Assembly: GCA_004348925.1 (NCBI GenBank)
Contig: RCMX01000007.1
Span: 178,876-242,875 of the forward strand
Direction of reading: 5' to 3'
Origin: Actinomycetota bacterium
Lineage (GTDB): Bacteria > Actinomycetota > Coriobacteriia > Anaerosomatales > Anaerosomataceae
DNA length: 64,000 nucleotides
Part shown: positions 16,643 through 25,482 of the stretch, piece by piece
Position numbering within the stretch: the first letter of the stretch is position 1
How the letters are laid out: every line of letters starts with the position of its first letter
Position numbers and translations under genes: made by a program
Notes under the pieces: model-generated
Database searches by the model: none
What the model was told of the DNA's origin: nothing
Seen by the model: only the letters and a program-made list of their open reading frames with translations

Positions 16643-17439
16643 CGGTTCCTCCCACGGAACAGGAACGTGGCGCCAAGGCCGAGCAGCGCCAGCGCCAGCG
16701 GCATCCAGCTGTAGTCGATGAGGCTGGTCCAGCAGGTGCGCCACACGGTCGCGACGCCGAGCAGTGCGAGCGCACCTGCAACGAGGACCCGGTCGGCCGC
16801 AGGCGACCGCGAGGGATGCTCGGCGACCTTGAGGCGTCCGGAGTACCCGCGCAGCACCAGCACGTCGTACTCGCGCTGCGCGAGGTCCACCGAGTAGAGC
16901 AGCAGGCCGCCAAGCGCACGCGTGGTCGCCTTCGCCGAGCGGATCGGATGCGAGCCGGCGATTCCCGCGCGCAGCCGTATCGCTCGCGTGAGATCGGCGA
17001 GCTTGTCGGCGAGGATGAAGATCGCCCGGTATGTCATCAGCAGCGCATCGCCGACAAGCCCGGGCGTCACGCGCTGCACGGCCGCGAACACCTGCGGGTA
17101 CGGCGTCGTGAACATGAGCGTGACCGCGGCGAGCGCGGCGGTGACCGCCTTGGCGACGATGAGCGCTGCGGCCAGCGCGTCGGGAGCCGAGGCGAAGGCG
17201 AACACCGCGGCGAAGACTGCGGGGTACGCGGCGAGCGGCAGCATGGATCGCGCGGGCAGCCGCTCGGCGGCGACCACGGCGAGCAGCACGAACAGGAGCG
17301 CCAGCACGACGAAGAGGTTGGTGCTCACCACGATGCTTGCGAGCACGAGCGCGAACGCGAGCAGCTTCGAGCGGGGAGCTGCCCGGTGGAGATGCGAGTT
17401 TCCGCCGACGGCGGAGCGGTCGAGGACGGCGATGTCCAC
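16639..17439 (-). CDS. cbiQ: ECF transporter transmembrane protein, CbiQ-type
   Basis: A 266-aa membrane scaffold (T component) with about five or six TM helices. It couples CbiO to the substrate-binding CbiM. Family features include the N-terminal AVLDRSAVGGNS with HLHRAAPRSKLL and the later coupling-helix pattern ALGGLLLYSVDLAQREYDV with RGYSGRL. It starts at a GTG that overlaps the CbiM stop by one base. Part of the minus-strand metal uptake operon. Confidence 0.9.
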   Translation of the reverse strand: MDIAVLDRSAVGGNSHLHRAAPRSKLLAFALVLASIVVSTNLFVVLALLFVLLAVVAAERLPARSMLPLAAYPAVFAAVFAFASAPDALAAALIVAKAVTAALAAVTLMFTTPYPQVFAAVQRVTPGLVGDALLMTYRAIFILADKLADLTRAIRLRAGIAGSHPIRSAKATTRALGGLLLYSVDLAQREYDVLVLRGYSGRLKVAEHPSRSPAADRVLVAGALALLGVATVWRTCWTSLIDYSWMPLALALLGLGATFLFRGRNR

Positions 17440-18236
17440 TAGTGCACCCCGTGTTCATCGCCGGGCAAGACGCGTTCCGTCGGAGCGAGTGGCCCCTCGA
17501 AGATGAGCGACGGTCGCACGCGTGCGACGTAGCCGAGAATCGCCGCCGTCACGAGCGCCTCGATGAGCCAGCCGATCGGGCCGAGCGTGTACACGATGGC
17601 GGCGAAGCGTCTCAGGCCGACCGCGGGCGCCGTCGCTGGCTCGCCTCCCGAGAACAGCCCGACCCCGACGATACCGCTGCTGAACGGTGAGGCGAACGTC
17701 AGGTTCTGCGGGTCGAGCGCTCCGGTCTCGCGTGCGGTGGCGCCGGTGACACCGGAGACCGCGATGACTCCCACCAGCAGCGTCGTCGTGACTACCAGCG
17801 TCACCACGGTCGCGATCCCGCTTGCGGTGCGCACGCGCGTGCGCCCCAGCAACCGCACCAGCCCCCGGAAGAGCGCCCACCCCAGGAGCATCTCGGTCAT
17901 GGTCATGAGCGTGTTGAGCCCGATGACGGTCACGCCGCCGTGTCCCAGGAGCGCGAGCACCACCTGCACGACGAACGCCGAGACGATCGCCAGTTGCGGC
18001 CCCAGTAGCACGCCGGCCACGACGGTGAGGTTGATGTGGTACGCGATCGGCACGATCTCGCTCGACATCGACACCAGCACCAACGCCGAGATGATGCCGA
18101 CGAGCGGTACCTTGCGCCGAACGTCGGCTCCGCGGCTCCGGGAACTCGCGAACCACACGAGCCCCGCCGAGATGATCCAGCCGCCGAGCCACAGCCAGAC
18201 CGGGAGCACGCCGTCGGGGATGTGGATATGCGACAT
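17439..18236 (-). CDS. cbiM: ECF transporter substrate-binding membrane protein, CbiM/NikM-type
   Basis: A 265-aa membrane protein of the CbiM/NikM family. The N-terminus SHIHIPDGVLP matches the HIPDG start of Ni/Co binders, and AYHINLTVVAGVLLGP corresponds to the region of the second His ligand. In NikM the metal is held by Met1-His2 and this His. Here a Ser lies between Met1 and the first His; removal of Met1 would place that His second. No separate CbiN is present, although the C-terminal part after about 190 could play that role. I prefer ATG 18236; a GTG at 18245 overlaps the fur stop. Confidence 0.9.
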   Translation of the reverse strand: MSHIHIPDGVLPVWLWLGGWIISAGLVWFASSRSRGADVRRKVPLVGIISALVLVSMSSEIVPIAYHINLTVVAGVLLGPQLAIVSAFVVQVVLALLGHGGVTVIGLNTLMTMTEMLLGWALFRGLVRLLGRTRVRTASGIATVVTLVVTTTLLVGVIAVSGVTGATARETGALDPQNLTFASPFSSGIVGVGLFSGGEPATAPAVGLRRFAAIVYTLGPIGWLIEALVTAAILGYVARVRPSLIFEGPLAPTERVLPGDEHGVH

Positions 18237-18237
18237 A

Positions 18238-18681
18238 TCAGTCACGCGCCCGGGTGCACGCCGCGCACAGACCGTAGAGCGTCACTTCGTGTGCGGTCAC
18301 GGTGTAGCCCGCATCCTCGGCGGAGCGCATGAGCGACCCGTCCACGGGGCAGGCGATGCCCACGACCGTGCCGCAGCCTGTGCAGACGAGGTGATGGTGA
18401 TGGTCGCCACCGGCGCAGAGCGCGTAGAGCGTGCTGCCCTTGCGTGAGCCCACGGGCGCGAGCGAACCGGCCGCCGTCATCGCGGCTACCGCGCGGTAGA
18501 CGGTGGCAACGCCGATGCCTTCGCGCGATGACGCGACAGCCTCGTGAAGCTCCTCGGCCGTGAACGCCCCGCCGAGCGAGCGAACCGCCTCGGCGATGGC
18601 GCGCCGGGCGACGCTGAGGCGTGAGCCGCCGAAGAGCTCGTTCGCGAGTAACGCAGCAGGGGCGTGGGTCTGCCCGGACAT
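18238..18681 (-). CDS. Fur-family metalloregulator
   Basis: A 147-aa transcription factor. The N-terminal winged helix (about 1-85) is followed by the metal-binding and dimer domain with GDHHHHLVCTGCG and a C-terminal CAAC pair, forming a likely structural Zn(Cys)4 site. The protein could be Fur, Zur or Nur; the run of four His and the downstream Ni/Co/Zn-type ECF transporter leave the metal open. AAGGAG lies 4 nt before the ATG. A perfect 15-bp Fur-type palindrome is 13 nt upstream of the start, so autoregulation with cbiMQO is likely. Confidence 0.93.
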   Translation of the reverse strand: MSGQTHAPAALLANELFGGSRLSVARRAIAEAVRSLGGAFTAEELHEAVASSREGIGVATVYRAVAAMTAAGSLAPVGSRKGSTLYALCAGGDHHHHLVCTGCGTVVGIACPVDGSLMRSAEDAGYTVTAHEVTLYGLCAACTRARD

Positions 18682-18693
18682 CGTGCTCCTTAG

Positions 18694-18708
18694 TGAGAAT
18701 CATTCTCA
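18694..18708. promoter_or_regulatory. Fur-type operator, perfect 7-1-7 palindrome
   Basis: TGAGAAT-C-ATTCTCA reads the same on both strands and matches the 7-1-7 plan of Fur/Per/Zur boxes. It sits directly upstream of the Fur-family gene on the minus strand and 110 nt before the LysR gene on the plus strand, so it could act on either promoter. Confidence 0.8.
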
Positions 18709-18817
18709 GATGAACGATATACCCTGCCGTCGAAGCGTTCAATCGTCGCTACCGCGCGGGGTTTGGCGTAGCATAAGGAAATCCGATAGCACTCTTGAGG
18801 ATGACCAGGGGGGCAGC

Positions 18818-19705
18818 GTGAACCTTTCCCAGCTTCGAACATTCGTCGCAGTCGTCGAGCACGCGTCGTTCTCGGCAGCAGCCCGCGCGCTCGGACTCTC
18901 GCAGCCCGCCGTCACGATGCAGGTGCAGGCGCTCGAGTCCGACCTCGGCGTGACGCTCCTCGATCGCCGCTATCGCAAAGTCGAAGTGACCGAGGCGGGA
19001 CGCGCGCTCTTGCCGCACGCCCGCAAACTGATGCTGGGGGTGGAAGAAGCGCGGCTCGACCTCGAAAACCTCTCGGGCACCGTATCGGGGCGCCTTACGG
19101 TCGCCGCCAGCACGACGCCCGGGCAGTACGTGCTGCCGAGGCTCCTCGGCGGATTCCTCAAGCAGTATCCGGACGTCGGTGTCACGCTCCGTGTCTTCGA
19201 CACCAGCGACGTCGTCGAACACGTCGAGCGCGGGGAGGCGCATCTGGGCATGACGGGGGCCGAGATCCCCGGCGCGCGCGCGGCCTTCGAGAAGCTTGGC
19301 AGCGACGACCTTGTGCTGGTTTGTCCGCCGGGGCATGAGCTCGCGTCGCGCAAGAAGATCCTCATGCCGGAGCTGGTCGACGAACCGTTCATCGTGCGCG
19401 AAGACGGCTCGGGCACACGGATGGTGGCCGAGGATGTCATGCGCCGCGCGGGCGTCGAACCGGCAGAGTTGCGCGTCGTGATGGAGCTCGGCACCAACGA
19501 AGCGGTGCTTTCCGCCATCGAGGGCGGGATGGGTATAGGGATCGTGAGCATGTGGGTCGCCGAGAAGGCGATCAAGCTCGGCACGGTGGCCGTTGTCCCG
19601 GTGCCCGAGTTCCCGCTCGTTCGGCCGCTCTTCCTGGTCACGCCGCGGACCACGCCCACGCGCGCGGCGGGGGCGCTTGCGGACTACCTGCGCAGTGCGC
19701 TGTGA
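18818..19705 (+). CDS. LysR-family transcriptional regulator (CysB/CysL-like)
   Basis: A 295-aa regulator. An N-terminal HTH (NLSQLRTFVAVVEHASFSAA, about 1-60) is followed by a linker helix and a periplasmic-binding-type effector domain (about 90-295), with STTPGQYVLPRLLG and REDGSGTR as recognisable stretches. The GTG at 18818 is preceded by a G-rich ribosome site; the upstream frame lacks a better start. Relatives include regulators of sulfur or selenium metabolism, so a link to selenium is plausible in this window, but the target is not shown. It is transcribed toward the first CWB2 gene, 65 nt downstream. Confidence 0.9.
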   Translation: MNLSQLRTFVAVVEHASFSAAARALGLSQPAVTMQVQALESDLGVTLLDRRYRKVEVTEAGRALLPHARKLMLGVEEARLDLENLSGTVSGRLTVAASTTPGQYVLPRLLGGFLKQYPDVGVTLRVFDTSDVVEHVERGEAHLGMTGAEIPGARAAFEKLGSDDLVLVCPPGHELASRKKILMPELVDEPFIVREDGSGTRMVAEDVMRRAGVEPAELRVVMELGTNEAVLSAIEGGMGIGIVSMWVAEKAIKLGTVAVVPVPEFPLVRPLFLVTPRTTPTRAAGALADYLRSAL

Positions 19706-19769
19706 GGTGAAAGGCCCGGGTGCAGCACACTTCGGGATGTCGGTCTTCTCGAGACGAATGGAGCGTGGC

Positions 19770-21821
19770 ATGAGGGAGCATCGATCGACTCGCTACCTGG
19801 TCGCGGCAGTTGTGGTCGCTTTGGTGACGTCGCTGCTGGGCGTTCCGACAGCGTTCGCAAAGTCGACCTTCGCCGGTGGACCGACCGACACTGTTCTGTA
19901 CGTGCCGAACGACCACACGCCGATCGGATTCCGGTTCGAGGCCACGGCGGGGCTTGCGCCGAGCACGGACTACTACGCCAAAGTCAGGTTCACGGTTGGC
20001 ACCTCGCCGGACCCCACTACGAACCGCGGCCTCACCTGGAACGGTGCCTCGGGAGCCTGGGTGCCCGACCTCGGCGGTGTCAACTGGACCGACTTCCCGG
20101 TCGTCACGAGCAACCCGGACGGCACCATCACCGAGCAGTGGATCTTCGCGAAGTTCGGCGATGAGCTCTCCTCGGGCACGTATCACGTGATGATCTCGCT
20201 CTTCAGCAACGGAACCACGTACAACTCATCGAACGTCCCGGCCGTCACCGTCATGGACATGGCCACCCAGGGCGGCTGGATCCACAACGGGAGCACGCTC
20301 GCGGCAGGATCGGCAGGCAGACGCGTCGAGTGCTCCTCGGTGGCCTCGACTGCAACCGTCTATGCGCTCGCGAAGTCCGAGGCCGACCTGGTAGACAGCG
20401 ACTCGGACGGCGTGGTCGACAACGAGGACTACGGACCGGCTGGTGTCTCGGCCGCCGATTTCCGGCTTGGCGTGCCGGTGAGCCTGCCGTTCAACACGTA
20501 CATCAACCGGACGTCGCAGATCACGTCGTCCTTCACGCTGGCTGTGGCGGACACCGACATAGCGCACAGCGGTACGGATCAGGTGGCACCGAGCGCCCCG
20601 GGCTCATTCGTCGTCGATCCGGGTGTGCTGGCGAACGAACTGTCCTGGACGGCTGCCGGCGACGCTGGCGGATCCGGGCTCACGGGCTACCGCATCTTCC
20701 GCAGGGTGGCGTCCGGCCAGGAGAAGTTCTCGAATCCGTGGAGGCTTATCGCGCAGCCGGATTCGGGCGTGACGACGTACATCGACGAAGGGCTTGAAGC
20801 GGGTGTCGAGTACTTCTACCAGATCAGGGCGGTCGACGCCGCCACGAACGTCGGCCCTCGCGCAGAAGACAGCGGGACACCTCTGCAGTTCAAAGCGGAG
20901 TTGGTGCGCACCTTCGGCGCCGACCGGTACGGCACCGCTATCGCGATCTCGCAGAGCACGTTCCCGCCAGGCTCGACCTCTACGGCCATTCTCGCGACAG
21001 GCATGAACTTCCCGGATGCGCTCGCGGCATCCGGTCTCGCCGGTGCGGTAGGCTCGCCTGTGCTGCTCGTCGGCGCGTCGGTGACCGCTTCGCTTACCGC
21101 CGAACTCGATCGGCTCGGTGTGACCGATATCGTCATCGTCGGAGGTGAGAGTGCCGTTCCGGCAAGCGTGGCGACTGCACTCGCTGCGAACTACACCGTG
21201 GACCGGATCGCCGGCGCCGATAGGTATAGCACCGCGGCGCATGCTGCATCGCGCATCAAGGAACTGACGGGTGACGCCAGCTTCGCGTTCTTCGCACGCG
21301 GCGACAGCTTCGCTGACGCGCTTGCGGTTTCGCCGATCGCCTACAGTGGAGCGATTCCGGTGCTGCTCGTCCGGCCCAGCAGCGTGCCAACGATCACAAG
21401 TGGCGCCATCGGCGTCCTCGGCGTCACGGATGGCGTCGTCGTTGGCAGCGAGGCAGCCATCTCAAGTGGCGTGTATGCCACGCTCGATACAGTGCTGTCC
21501 GGCAGCATCCCGCGCATAGGCGGAACGAATCGCTACGAGACCGCGAAGCTGATCGCGGACTATGCGGTCGACGAGGGCTGGGCGACTTACAGCTACATCG
21601 GCCTTGCGACCGGTCTCAACTACCCCGACGCGCTCGGTGGCTCTGGCGCCACCGCATGGAGTGGTGGCGTACTGCTGCTCACCGATCCCAAGACGCTTTC
21701 GGCACCGGTCGTCTCGGCGATCACCGACAACAAGGGCGAGATCGCGACCGTTGAGATCTTCGGGAGCTCCAATGCCGTCAGCAAGCGCGTCGGCGATGCT
21801 GTGGCGGCGCTCCTGGAGTAG
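19770..21821 (+). CDS. Cell-surface protein with FnIII-like and three CWB2 repeats (paralogue 1)
   Basis: A 683-aa exported protein. A signal peptide covers about 1-31 (cleavage after TAFA). An N-terminal beta-rich domain (about 32-195) is not recognised; it shares stretches such as TDYYAKVRFTVG with the paralogue at 22969. An FnIII-like domain (about 270-375) contains GLTGYRIFR and YFYQIRAVDAATNVGPR. Three CWB2 (PF04122) repeats follow, each opening with (G/A)(A/T)(D/N)RY: FGADRYGTA, IAGADRYSTA and IGGTNRYETA. CWB2 repeats hold proteins non-covalently on the Gram-positive wall. ATG 19770 is favoured by GGAG 6 nt upstream over ATG 19758. A terminator follows at 21848. Confidence 0.88.
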   Translation: MREHRSTRYLVAAVVVALVTSLLGVPTAFAKSTFAGGPTDTVLYVPNDHTPIGFRFEATAGLAPSTDYYAKVRFTVGTSPDPTTNRGLTWNGASGAWVPDLGGVNWTDFPVVTSNPDGTITEQWIFAKFGDELSSGTYHVMISLFSNGTTYNSSNVPAVTVMDMATQGGWIHNGSTLAAGSAGRRVECSSVASTATVYALAKSEADLVDSDSDGVVDNEDYGPAGVSAADFRLGVPVSLPFNTYINRTSQITSSFTLAVADTDIAHSGTDQVAPSAPGSFVVDPGVLANELSWTAAGDAGGSGLTGYRIFRRVASGQEKFSNPWRLIAQPDSGVTTYIDEGLEAGVEYFYQIRAVDAATNVGPRAEDSGTPLQFKAELVRTFGADRYGTAIAISQSTFPPGSTSTAILATGMNFPDALAASGLAGAVGSPVLLVGASVTASLTAELDRLGVTDIVIVGGESAVPASVATALAANYTVDRIAGADRYSTAAHAASRIKELTGDASFAFFARGDSFADALAVSPIAYSGAIPVLLVRPSSVPTITSGAIGVLGVTDGVVVGSEAAISSGVYATLDTVLSGSIPRIGGTNRYETAKLIADYAVDEGWATYSYIGLATGLNYPDALGGSGATAWSGGVLLLTDPKTLSAPVVSAITDNKGEIATVEIFGSSNAVSKRVGDAVAALLE

Positions 21822-21847
21822 CGATCCGCACGATTCGCACGAACTGC

Positions 21848-21887
21848 CGAGCCGCCCGTGATGCTTCTTGCCATCGCGGGCGGCTCG
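21848..21887 (+). terminator. Rho-independent-type terminator after the first CWB2 gene
   Basis: A 16-bp stem with one G-T pair (21848-21863 with 21872-21887) closes an 8-nt loop and is followed by CGTTT. It lies 26 nt past the stop codon and separates the first CWB2 gene from the following operon. Confidence 0.8.
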
Positions 21888-21909
21888 CGTTTACACTCAG
21901 GCTCGCACC

Positions 21910-21925
21910 CTAAGCGAAAACTTAG
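21910..21925 (+). promoter_or_regulatory. Small inverted repeat before the HTH-PBP regulator
   Basis: CTAAG (21910-21914) and CTTAG (21921-21925) flank CGAAAA, ending 14 nt before the GTG start at 21940. A possible -35 (TTTACA, 21890-21895) is upstream but no convincing -10 is paired with it. It may be an operator for the regulator itself. Confidence 0.35.
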
Positions 21926-21939
21926 AGTAGGTGAGACCT

Positions 21940-22929
21940 GTGGCCGGCACCATCAGGATGAACCGCGATGACCAACTCGAAGCAGTTGGCGACGCGACGC
22001 GTCGTGCGCTCCTGTGCAGGCTCATGGCTGCGCCGGCCACCCTCTCGCAACTGGGAACGATGTTCGGGAAGCACCCTGCGTGGATCCGGCATCATGTCAT
22101 GCGCCTGGTAGAGGTCGGGCTGGTCGAACTCGGCGAGGTCCGTCAGGTGCGCAACTACACCGAGAAGTACTATCGCGCCACGGCCTCCGCGTTCGAAGTG
22201 CACCTGCTGTTGGCGCCTGACGACGGAGCAGACCGGTCGGTCACCGTCGTGGGGAGCAACGACAGTGCGCTTGAGGCCTTCGCGGGCAGCCTCTCGGGGA
22301 TTACCGTCGTTCCGGTGTCGATCGGGAGCCTTGACGGGCTGATCGCGCTTCGGCAGGGGCTCGCCGACATCGCAGCGTGTCACCTCTTCGATTCGCGCGA
22401 GTCCGAGTACAACATCCCGTATGTCCGTCATCTCTTCGCTGATCGCGAGGTCGTCGTCATAACACTCGTCCATCGCGAGCAGGGTGTCATGGTTCCGTCC
22501 GGCAACCCTCTCGGCATCGCGAGAATCGCAGACATCGTTGAACGCGGAGCGCGACTCGCGAACCGGAACCCCGGCTCAGGTACCAGGGTGTGGCTTGACG
22601 GTGAGTTTCGGGCGATCGGCGCAGACCGCGAGGTGATTCCCGGCTACGATTCCGCGTTCGCGACGCACGCGGCGGTCGCACAGGAAGTCGCCGCAGGCAG
22701 AGCGGATGTCGCGCTCGGCATCAAGACGGCCGCCGAAGCAGCGGGCCTGGAATTCGTGCCGTTGACCCGGGAGCGGTTCGACCTCGTCGTCCCCGCGGAT
22801 CGGATCGCGCAGGCGAGCATCGAGGCATTCATTGATGAGCTGGAGACCAAACGCGCCCGGCAGATGATGGGGGCTTTGAGCGGCTACGACGTGTCCCACA
22901 CCGGCGATGAGGTGTCGGTAGCAGGTTAA
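21940..22929 (+). CDS. HTH regulator with periplasmic-binding-like (PBP_like) ligand domain
   Basis: A 329-aa predicted one-component regulator. The N-terminal ArsR-type winged helix (about 1-85) includes DATRRALLCRLMAAPATLSQ and WIRHHVMRLVEVGLVE. The C-terminal domain (about 95-300) resembles the PBP_like family (PF12727), related to molybdate/tungstate-type binding folds: GSNDSALEAFAG, DIAACHLFDS, NRNPGSGTRVWLD and GRADVALGIK. It could sense molybdate, tungstate or a cofactor. I chose GTG 21940 (AGGTGA 5 nt upstream); GTG 21931 and ATG 21958 are alternatives. It leads a nine-gene co-directional run, with the next gene 39 nt away. Confidence 0.85.
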   Translation: MAGTIRMNRDDQLEAVGDATRRALLCRLMAAPATLSQLGTMFGKHPAWIRHHVMRLVEVGLVELGEVRQVRNYTEKYYRATASAFEVHLLLAPDDGADRSVTVVGSNDSALEAFAGSLSGITVVPVSIGSLDGLIALRQGLADIAACHLFDSRESEYNIPYVRHLFADREVVVITLVHREQGVMVPSGNPLGIARIADIVERGARLANRNPGSGTRVWLDGEFRAIGADREVIPGYDSAFATHAAVAQEVAAGRADVALGIKTAAEAAGLEFVPLTRERFDLVVPADRIAQASIEAFIDELETKRARQMMGALSGYDVSHTGDEVSVAG

Positions 22930-22968
22930 GCACAGGCGTATCAGCGTGTTCGAAGTTGGGAGGCTGGA

Positions 22969-25020
22969 ATGAAGAAGGGGCATTTGAGACAGCGGGTCGC
23001 CGTACTGGTGGTGCTCGCGATGGTGGCATCGATGGGGTGGACGATCCCGTCGGCGTCCGGAGCCGCAGCCACGTTCACAGGCGGTGCGTATGACATGCCG
23101 CTCTATGTGGCCAACGACCACACGCCTGTCGCGTTGCGCTTCAACGTCACAGGCGGGCTCGAAGCGAACACGCAGTACTACGCGAAGATCCGATTCACCG
23201 CTGACGTGACGCCGAACTCGACCACCAACCGTGGCTGGACGTACAACGCGGCCACGAACACCTGGATTCAGGAGCGTGAGGATTGGACGCTCTTCCCGGT
23301 AGTCACGACTGACGCGAGCGGGTTGCTGGACACCTGGATCTACGCGAAGTTCGGTGACGAAGATCAGTCGGGTAGCTATTACGCCATGGTCTCGCTCTCC
23401 AAGACAGGCGCGGCGTCAACGTACAACGCGTCCGTGCTACCGCTCGTGACCGTCATGGACACGAAGACCGCAGGCGCATGGATTCACAACGGCACGGCCA
23501 CGGGCGCCGCTACCGCCAAGCGGGCCGAGGTCACGTCGGTCGCGTCCACCAGCACGGTGTACGCGCTCTCGAAGACCGAAGCCGACGCGGTCGACAGCGA
23601 CTCGAACGGCGTCGTCGATGACGAGGACTACGGCCCTGTCGGCAAGAACGGCGACTACAGGTTCGCCGTCCCGACCGCCACGGCGTTCAGCGTATACCTC
23701 AACCGCAACTACTCGACCAGCACGATCCTGAACAAGACCGTGGCAACCGCCGACACCGATATCGCGCTCATGGCGGCCGACACGGAGGCGCCAAGCGCCC
23801 CCTCGAACGTCACGGCGACACCGGGCTCGGACAGCGTCACCGTTGACTGGGACGCTGCGACCGACCCCGATTCCGGCGTGGCCGGCTACAGAGTCTATCG
23901 CTGGCAGGCGTCCCCCTCGGCTTCGTATACGAATCCGAAGAGTCTCGTGGCGACTACCGCCGCCGGTGTGACCCAGTACCTCGATGAGGGGCTGGTAAAG
24001 GGCGAGGAGTACCGCTACGAGGTCCGTGCGGTCGACGTTGCCACGAACGTCGGTCCGCGTTCCGCCGAGGTCACGGCAGTGCCGCTCGGCCTCATGGACA
24101 CCACGCGTACCTCCGGCGCCGACCGCTACGCGACGGCGATCGCGCTGTCGTCATCGGCGTTTGCCGACAGCACGGTCACGACAGCGGTCGTGGCAACCGG
24201 CCGGGATTTCCCGGACGCGCTCTCGGCGTCGAGCCTCGCCGGTGTGTACGGAAGCCCGATTCTGCTTGTCGGCTCGTCGGTGACCGCTTCGCTCACGGCC
24301 GAACTCGATCGTCTGGGTGCCCAGCATGTCGTTCTCATCGGCGGCACCAGTGCCGTTCCGACTACCGTTGAGCTAGCGCTCTCCGCGCACTACAACGTGT
24401 CGCGAATCCAGGGTTCTGACCGCTATGCTACGTCGGTCGCGGTCGCCAGGGAGGTCGCCAGCCTGACCGGTGGCGTCACCGAGGCGTTCTTCGCCCGCGG
24501 CGACGGATTCGCCGATGCACTGGCGGTATCGCCGTTTGCGTACGGCCAGGCTATGCCGGTCCTGCTGGTGCGTCCCACGAGCATACCGACCACGGTCAGC
24601 GCCGCCGTCGGCTCGCTCGGCTTGACCGACGGCATCATCGCCGGCGGAGAGCCCGCGGTATCCGCAACCGTCAAGACCGACCTGGACGGTCTGCTCTCGG
24701 GCACGGTCACGAGAGTCTGGGGCACTGATCGGTACCTGACCGCTCGTGCCGTCGCCGACTACGGCGTCGCGCAGGGCTGGGGCGACTACAGCTACGTCGG
24801 CATCGCGACGGGACTTACGTTCCCCGACGCCCTCGGCGGGGGACCTGTCGCCGCGCAGAATCATGGCGTGTTGTTGCTGACCAACCCGCAGTCGCTCTCC
24901 GCGCCGGTGTCCTCGGCCATCACGGCGAACAAGGGCACCATCGACCTCGTCGATATCTACGGCAGCGAAAAGGCCGTAACCGCGGGGGTCCGCACCGCTG
25001 TCGAAGCTCTGCTTCAGTAG
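22969..25020 (+). CDS. Cell-surface protein with FnIII-like and CWB2 repeats (paralogue 2)
   Basis: A 683-aa exported protein, the same length as the paralogue at 19770 and with the same architecture: signal peptide (about 1-32), beta-rich N-terminal domain, FnIII-like domain (about 275-370, with VAGYRVYRW and VDVATNVGPR), and three CWB2 repeats starting SGADRYATA, QGSDRYATS and WGTDRYLTA. The ATG follows GGGAGG. Unlike paralogue 1, it lies in an operon: only 12 nt separate it from the next gene. It may be the surface partner of the motor-like proteins downstream. Confidence 0.88.
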   Translation: MKKGHLRQRVAVLVVLAMVASMGWTIPSASGAAATFTGGAYDMPLYVANDHTPVALRFNVTGGLEANTQYYAKIRFTADVTPNSTTNRGWTYNAATNTWIQEREDWTLFPVVTTDASGLLDTWIYAKFGDEDQSGSYYAMVSLSKTGAASTYNASVLPLVTVMDTKTAGAWIHNGTATGAATAKRAEVTSVASTSTVYALSKTEADAVDSDSNGVVDDEDYGPVGKNGDYRFAVPTATAFSVYLNRNYSTSTILNKTVATADTDIALMAADTEAPSAPSNVTATPGSDSVTVDWDAATDPDSGVAGYRVYRWQASPSASYTNPKSLVATTAAGVTQYLDEGLVKGEEYRYEVRAVDVATNVGPRSAEVTAVPLGLMDTTRTSGADRYATAIALSSSAFADSTVTTAVVATGRDFPDALSASSLAGVYGSPILLVGSSVTASLTAELDRLGAQHVVLIGGTSAVPTTVELALSAHYNVSRIQGSDRYATSVAVAREVASLTGGVTEAFFARGDGFADALAVSPFAYGQAMPVLLVRPTSIPTTVSAAVGSLGLTDGIIAGGEPAVSATVKTDLDGLLSGTVTRVWGTDRYLTARAVADYGVAQGWGDYSYVGIATGLTFPDALGGGPVAAQNHGVLLLTNPQSLSAPVSSAITANKGTIDLVDIYGSEKAVTAGVRTAVEALLQ

Positions 25021-25032
25021 GAGATCTGAGAC

Positions 25033-25482
25033 GTGAGTGGAGGCCGCAGCCGTGCGCTGATCGTGCTGGGAGCAGTGTTGGTGCTCCTTGTCGTCGGCGC
25101 ATGGGCTGCGGCCTCCCTCCTCGCTCCCAAGGATCGGTATGAGGTCCGGGTGTCCGATGGGACGCGCGTGCTGGCGTCGTACACCGTTGGAGAGCTCCAG
25201 TCGCTGGGCGCAGTGAAGATCGTCGCTCTCGGCAAGACGGAGCAGGGACCGAGCCTCATACGGGTGCTTGAGGACGCAGGCGTCAACGACTTCTCACGTG
25301 TCGTCATCCGCGGCGCCGGCGTTCGGGACGCCGGATCGATCGTGCTCACCCGCGATCAGGTGGACGGAGATGTCATCTTCGATATCGCCAATCGCGGCAC
25401 GGTCAAGATCGTCAGCCCCGAGATGGCCTGGGACGAACGGGTCCGCGATGTGACCGAGATCATCGTGGAAGGGGCCGAGTGA
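25033..25482 (+). CDS. Anchored extracytoplasmic protein with sulfite-oxidase-like pattern
   Basis: A 149-aa protein. One N-terminal TM (LIVLGAVLVLLVVGAWAAASLL) is followed by an extracytoplasmic domain of about 115 residues. The pattern YTVGELQSLGAVKIVALG, GPSLIRVLEDAGVNDFSRVV resembles a small version of the sulfite-oxidase molybdopterin-binding fold, but no cofactor Cys is present, so it is probably only a structural relative. It starts with GTG 12 nt after the CWB2 gene and overlaps the next gene by 4 nt. I do not recognise a named family. Confidence 0.6.
   Translation: MSGGRSRALIVLGAVLVLLVVGAWAAASLLAPKDRYEVRVSDGTRVLASYTVGELQSLGAVKIVALGKTEQGPSLIRVLEDAGVNDFSRVVIRGAGVRDAGSIVLTRDQVDGDVIFDIANRGTVKIVSPEMAWDERVRDVTEIIVEGAE

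Noticed and set aside
15761..17458. One 565-aa protein covering cbiO and an upstream region
   Set aside because: The part beyond 16642 is an Arg/Ala-rich shadow of cbiQ; CbiO starts at ATG 16642 with GGAGGAA.
20890..21821. CRISPR or other DNA repeats in the CWB2 genes
   Set aside because: Repetition is at protein level (CWB2 repeats), with no regular DNA spacers. I saw no CRISPR array in the window.
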